From positions 1-9,144 of the forward strand of contig CAMCMD010000032.1 of NCBI GenBank assembly GCA_945875975.1: a DNA stretch of 9,144 nt, written 5' to 3'. The notes under the pieces are model-generated. The model had not been told where the DNA came from, did not search any database, and saw only the letters and a program-made list of their open reading frames with translations. Of the stretch, positions 6,496-9,144 are shown piece by piece. The first letter of the stretch is position 1; each line of letters starts with the position of its first letter. The stretch comes from Rickettsia typhi. Lineage in GTDB: Bacteria > Pseudomonadota > Alphaproteobacteria > Rickettsiales > Rickettsiaceae. The position numbers and the translations under genes are program-made.

Positions 6496-7401
6496 GTGGA
6501 TATAATTTTCATGGGAACGCCAGAGTTTGCTGTTCCAGCTCTGCGACATTTAATTTCATCAAGTGATCATAAGATAAAGGCGGTTTTTACGAGAGCTCCA
6601 AAGGCACAGGGGCGTGGAATGAAGCTTACTAATTCGCCTATTCAGGATTTAGCTCTTTCGCATAATATAGATGTTTACACACTAAAAACACTAAGAAATG
6701 AAGAAGCATTTAAGTTGATCGATTCAATCAGAGCTGACATAATTATTGTTGTTGCATATGGGTTTATTATTCCCAAAAATATACTAACAGCTAAAAAATA
6801 TGGGTGTTTAAATATTCATCCATCAAAACTTCCTAAATACCGTGGAGCAGCACCATTACAAAGAACCATTATAAATGGCGAAACAGAGACTTCTGTCTGC
6901 ATAATGCAGATGGATGAAGGAATTGATACTGGTGATATTATTTTACAAAAAGATTTGATTCTGAATTCAAAAATTACTTTCCCAGAACTGCACGATCAAT
7001 GTGCCCAGATTGGGGGAACGTTACTTTTAGAGGTGCTAGAAAATATTGAGAACTTGCCCAGAGTTAAACAATCAGCGAGCGGAGTATCTTATGCTGATAA
7101 ATTGACAAAAGAAGAGGCAAAAGTTGATTGGCATGACTCAGCATTTAATATTGATTGTAAGATCAGAGGAATGAACCCATGGCCTGGGGCTTATTTTATT
7201 CATGATTCTAAAACTATTAAAATATTAGAGGCAATTTGGACTAACAATGAACATAAATCTAATCCAGGAGAAATCTTGAATAGTGATTTTGAAGTAGCTT
7301 GTGGCAGTGGAACATTGATAATCAAATATCTAAAACCAGAAGGAAAGCCAAAAATGTTAGCAACTGACTACCTACGAGGCGTTTCTTCTAATTTCCGTTA
7401 A
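6496..7401 (+). CDS. fmt: Methionyl-tRNA formyltransferase
   Basis: Transfers formyl from 10-formyl-THF to Met-tRNAfMet for initiation. The start is read as GTG at 6496: it gives the canonical opening MDIIFMGTPEFAVPAL and places the catalytic residues at N106, H108 and D144, the E. coli numbering. An ATG at 6511 would remove the first beta strand, and an in-frame stop (TAA at 6490) blocks further extension. The formyl-folate domain contains NIHPSKLPKYRGAAPLQ and DEGIDTGDII. The C-terminal tRNA-binding domain has RGMNPWPGAYF and ends LKPEGKPKMLATDYLRG. At 301 aa it is near normal length, so it appears complete although an inserted remnant begins only 12 nt after its stop. No Shine-Dalgarno is visible. 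Confidence 0.95.
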   Translation: MDIIFMGTPEFAVPALRHLISSSDHKIKAVFTRAPKAQGRGMKLTNSPIQDLALSHNIDVYTLKTLRNEEAFKLIDSIRADIIIVVAYGFIIPKNILTAKKYGCLNIHPSKLPKYRGAAPLQRTIINGETETSVCIMQMDEGIDTGDIILQKDLILNSKITFPELHDQCAQIGGTLLLEVLENIENLPRVKQSASGVSYADKLTKEEAKVDWHDSAFNIDCKIRGMNPWPGAYFIHDSKTIKILEAIWTNNEHKSNPGEILNSDFEVACGSGTLIIKYLKPEGKPKMLATDYLRGVSSNFR

Positions 7402-7413
7402 TACTTCCAATTA

Positions 7414-7767
7414 TGGGTTAATCGTTGCAAGGTTCTCACTGGACAAGGCGCTAACATTGATACTACAACTGCCAATGGGCGGTTAATATTTGGAATTTTT
7501 GCTGCATTAGCAGAGTTCGAAGCAGAGCTGATCCGTGAACGTACAATGGCAGGTTTAGCAGCAGCACGAGCAAGAGGCCGTAATGGCGGCAGAAAATTCG
7601 CTCTCACCAAATCTCAAGTCCGTCTAGCACAAGCCGCAATGTCCGCACGTGATACTAAGGTTTCAGAGCTTTGTAGAGAAATCGGTGTTACACGCTCAAT
7701 TCTATATCGTTACATATGCCCAGAAGGTAAAATCAGACCGCACGGACAGAAATTGCTTAACTCCTAA
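7414..7767 (+). pseudogene. Serine recombinase / resolvase (Tn3-resolvase type), N-terminally truncated
   Basis: Open frame from just after the fmt stop to TAA at 7765-7767. The translation contains the end of the resolvase catalytic domain (LTGQGANIDTTTANGRLIF, FAALAEFEAELIRERT), the linker GLAAARARGRNGGR, and a C-terminal helix-turn-helix of the Hin/resolvase type (LCREIGVTRSILYRY). The first part of the catalytic domain, including the nucleophilic serine and the arginines around it, is absent, so it cannot recombine DNA. An internal ATG at 7546 could give a 73-residue DNA-binding fragment, but nothing indicates expression. The homology-bearing frame already includes the left inverted repeat. 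GC content far above its neighbours suggests acquisition from another source. Confidence 0.8.
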
Positions 7768-7806
7768 TACTATGTCGCATTTCGTACCTTTGCAACGATT
7801 AACCCA
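7414..7806. mobile_element. Small element with perfect 17-bp inverted repeats carrying a resolvase fragment
   Basis: TGGGTTAATCGTTGCAA at 7414-7430 recurs as its exact reverse complement at 7790-7806. The 393 bp between the outer ends are compositionally foreign: 140 of 300 bases (7441-7740) are G or C, against about 25% in the last full line of fmt. The interior is almost entirely the 3' part of a serine-recombinase gene. No clear target-site duplication is seen (TTA at left, GTTA at right). A non-autonomous, MITE-like derivative is one reading; a recombination product of an inverted duplication is another. Confidence 0.55.
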
Positions 7807-7831
7807 GTTATTCCTTATCCTTAATTCGCGT

Positions 7832-8276
7832 TTAGAAATTGCCGTCATCTTGTTCCTCAATAGAACCTAATAAATTTGGATCTGCTCCAAAGGAGCTTAT
7901 CATCAGTTTATAAAAATTATTATTGTAGTCTCTATTACCAATAGCTTCCCCTAGAGGCGAAAATCCATGCTTACTTCTAACGTTAATGTCAGCTTTTGCC
8001 TCAACCAAAAATTCTAACATCTCTAAATCTCCTCTACCACATACATTTTCTAACATAGTAGTTCCAGCAAGAAATAATTTACTTTGAATAAATTCGTTAA
8101 GCTCTATTGGATCTATGAACAAACAAATTCTATCTCTAGCCGTAGGCACATCTCCTTTATATACCGCCGCATAGAAGTAGTATAGCTCCTCTTCAAGTAC
8201 TTCTCTTGCAAAAGGTTCATCATCTTTGATATCCCATAGCACTAATTCTTTCTATTGCTGATCTTTCCTTCGCCAT
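7832..8276 (-). pseudogene. Short ankyrin-repeat protein gene, probably frameshifted near its 5' end
   Basis: The ankyrin frame runs from a possible GTG at 8242 to TAA at 7832 (136 codons). It shows about two ankyrin-like repeats: TTMLENVCGRGDLEMLEFLVEA, then INVRSKHGFSPLGEAIGNR and SFGADPNLL, preceded by a charged, non-repeat N-terminal half. Ankyrin proteins are common in Rickettsiales and some are secreted effectors; no function can be assigned here. The best translation start is ATG at 8276, 7 nt after AGAAGGA, but it lies in another frame and stops at 8220-8222 after 18 codons (MAKERSAIERISAMGYQR). A single-base indel between about 8242 and 8222 would join that start to the ankyrin frame, so I infer a frameshift. 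Alternatives are a GTG-initiated intact gene with an overlapping leader peptide, or a sequencing error. Confidence 0.65.
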
Positions 8277-8283
8277 ATTAAAA

Positions 8284-8290
8284 TCCTTCT
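8284..8290 (-). promoter_or_regulatory. Strong ribosome-binding site of the ankyrin gene
   Basis: AGAAGGA on the minus strand, 7 nt before ATG 8276. It is one of the best Shine-Dalgarno matches in the window and points to a start that is out of frame with the ankyrin ORF. Confidence 0.6.
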
Positions 8291-8313
8291 AATTTTTATT
8301 TACTACTATTGTT

Positions 8314-8342
8314 ATCATATCAAAAAAAAATCATAAAATCAA
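8314..8342 (-). promoter_or_regulatory. Putative sigma70 promoter of the ankyrin gene
   Basis: On the minus strand, TTGATT (8342-8337, 4 of 6) and TATGAT (8319-8314, 5 of 6) are separated by exactly 17 bp that include a run of nine T. The -10 is 37 nt before ATG 8276. A preserved promoter and ribosome-binding site suggest recent rather than ancient decay. Confidence 0.5.
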
Positions 8343-8430
8343 GAGTTAGGCAGTGTATCACAAGCATGCAAAGTGGCCTCCGGTGCTTTCATGGTAAAAA
8401 TCAATAGCAAAAAGTATTTTTATTTTATCA

Positions 8431-8895
8431 TTACTCAAATCTCCAAGTTCTATTTTCTCTCACCATACTATTTAATATGCAGAGTAACTTCCTCATACAA
8501 GCAGTTAAAGCAACTTTAGCTGGTTTTCCAGCCTCCATAGGAGCAATGCCTGCTAGACTAGATACAGCTTCTCTTGATAATATCCCAATTTCAGGTAAAT
8601 AAGTTATAATTGTTTGAGCTAGAACATCCCCAACTCCAGGAACACCCTTTAAAATTTCAAGTTTGCGGAATAAATTAGTATCAGATAATATTTGCTCTTT
8701 CAGAGCTTCTTCTATTGTTTTTAGCTCTTGCTCTAGAAATTTTATATGTTTTTTGATAGATCCTATCACTTGAGCATGAGCCCTATGAAGACGTGTTTTT
8801 TCTTTAATATATTCTTGCATTAACTGGCAATAGAAAAACAAAAGTAAGTGGTGTAGACTCAGCAAATCAAGGGGCTTGATCTTGAGAAATAGCAT
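8431..8895 (-). pseudogene. IS110-family transposase remnant (catalytic N-terminus and an internal block lost)
   Basis: A 154-codon frame. From about residue 25 it resembles the middle of IS110/IS116/IS902 transposases: an alpha-helical, coiled-coil-like stretch (QEYIKEKTRLHRAHAQ, SIKKHIKFLEQELKTIEEAL), then the Transposase_20 domain core LKGVPGVGDVLAQTIITYLPEIG and SSLAGIAPM. The frame then jumps directly to EAGKPAKVALTACMRKLLCILNSM, the family's C-terminal block. The section normally between (SG.., GGR..VR.ALYMAAL..) is missing, an in-frame deletion of roughly 45 residues. The N-terminal DEDD RuvC-like domain is also absent, and residues 1-24 look like unrelated hydrophobic sequence. Not a working transposase. 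IS110 elements normally lack inverted repeats, and no element ends could be defined here. Confidence 0.8.
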
Positions 8896-8970
8896 TGTAA
8901 AACCATAATTAGCGATTTAAAGATAATATCTTGGTACTAACTCAATAGTTTGCACAATATTTATTGGACA

Positions 8971-8998
8971 AGTAATACTATCATATGATAGTATTACT
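8971..8998. promoter_or_regulatory. Perfect 28-bp palindrome abutting the Fic-family start codon
   Basis: AGTAATACTATCAT (8971-8984) is followed without spacer by its exact reverse complement (8985-8998), and the ATG of the next gene starts at 9001. As DNA it has the symmetry of a dimeric-repressor operator. As RNA it would form a hairpin over the place where a ribosome-binding site should be, and none is visible there. No T tract follows, so it is not a terminator. The 8896-8970 stretch before it shows nothing recognisable. Confidence 0.7.
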
Positions 8999-9000
8999 AC

Positions 9001-9144
9001 ATGAAGTATAAGCCACCGTTTACTATTACAAATAATATTCTTACTCTTTGTCAGAGTATTGGTAAAGAACTAGGTTTTTTGGAAGGAACAAAAATTCTTA
9101 CTCCTTCAGTACAATTGCGAAAAGATAATCAAATTAAAACTATT
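9001..9144 (+). CDS. Fic-family protein, N-terminal fragment (runs off the window)
   Basis: The 48 codons visible open with MKYKPPFTITNNILTLCQSIG and end in LRKDNQIKTI. This closely follows the N-terminal segment of stand-alone Fic proteins (typically KPPFTIT..IL.L...I...G.L, then LRRENRIKTI shortly before the ALEGN-type inhibitory motif). Fic enzymes usually transfer AMP from ATP to a hydroxyl of a target protein; in intracellular bacteria they may act on bacterial or host proteins. The catalytic HxFxxGNGR motif lies beyond the window, so activity is unknown. The ATG lacks a Shine-Dalgarno and sits 2 nt after a perfect palindrome. Transcription is opposite to the adjacent IS110 and ankyrin remnants. 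Confidence 0.7.
   Translation, partial: MKYKPPFTITNNILTLCQSIGKELGFLEGTKILTPSVQLRKDNQIKTI

Larger units (their letters stand above)
8243..8430. other. Spacer between ankyrin gene and IS110 remnant
   Basis: Apart from the ankyrin gene's promoter, ribosome-binding site and out-of-frame start, the only distinct feature is a GC-richer patch at about 8350-8393 in otherwise AT-rich DNA. It has no recognisable coding potential and may be the scar of a lost insertion. Confidence 0.3.

Noticed and set aside
7398..7610. Minus-strand ORF of 70 codons, Ala/Arg/Pro-rich
   Set aside because: Antisense shadow of the resolvase fragment; the plus frame carries the recognisable recombinase motifs.
7649..7870. 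Plus-strand ORF of 73 codons
   Set aside because: Out-of-frame shadow of the resolvase helix-turn-helix region that runs through the right inverted repeat into the ankyrin gene's 3' end.

Overview
The window reads as a chromosomal segment of an AT-rich, obligately intracellular alphaproteobacterium of the order Rickettsiales, most likely a Rickettsiaceae member or close relative. Three things suggest this: protein sequences typical of that group, a gene order around a replication origin (dnaQ-coaE-ppsR / origin / hemE) known from Rickettsia prowazekii and Caulobacter, and an accessory tail with an ankyrin gene, transposase debris and a Fic gene. The assignment to order is fairly secure. Genus cannot be settled from this window.

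Layout. (1) Positions 63-2701, minus strand: a tight run ppsR - coaE - dnaQ - fau, abutting or overlapping by a few bases (TAA/ATG abutment, a 4-nt ATGA overlap, a 6-nt gap). (2) Positions 2702-3067: a 366-bp divergent intergenic region with three perfect and three one-mismatch DnaA boxes plus a very AT-rich block, a strong candidate for oriC. (3) Positions 3068-5577, plus strand: heme operon hemE - hemH - hemJ (late protoporphyrin/heme steps), closed by a small intrinsic terminator. (4) Positions 5578-5931: a gene-free gap carrying a 143-bp GC-rich palindromic element of the Rickettsia palindromic-element style, then a sigma70-type promoter for (5) def - fmt at 5932-7401, which remove and add the N-formyl group of initiator Met. 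All core genes point away from the origin, as expected for leading-strand coding.

(6) From about 7402 onward the character changes to an accessory, decaying region. It holds a GC-richer resolvase fragment enclosed by perfect 17-bp inverted repeats (7414-7806); a short ankyrin-repeat gene on the minus strand whose good ribosome-binding site and ATG lie in a different frame from the ankyrin ORF (probable frameshift); an IS110-family transposase remnant that has lost its catalytic N-terminus and an internal block; and, at the right edge, the first 48 codons of a Fic-family protein preceded by a perfect 28-bp palindrome two bases before its ATG.

How the genes work together: dnaQ (proofreading) sits beside the replication origin, which is a conserved arrangement. 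coaE makes CoA, fau supplies folate one-carbon units that fmt needs as 10-formyl-THF, hemE/H/J complete heme, and def trims the formyl group after translation. No tRNA, rRNA or CRISPR array was seen.
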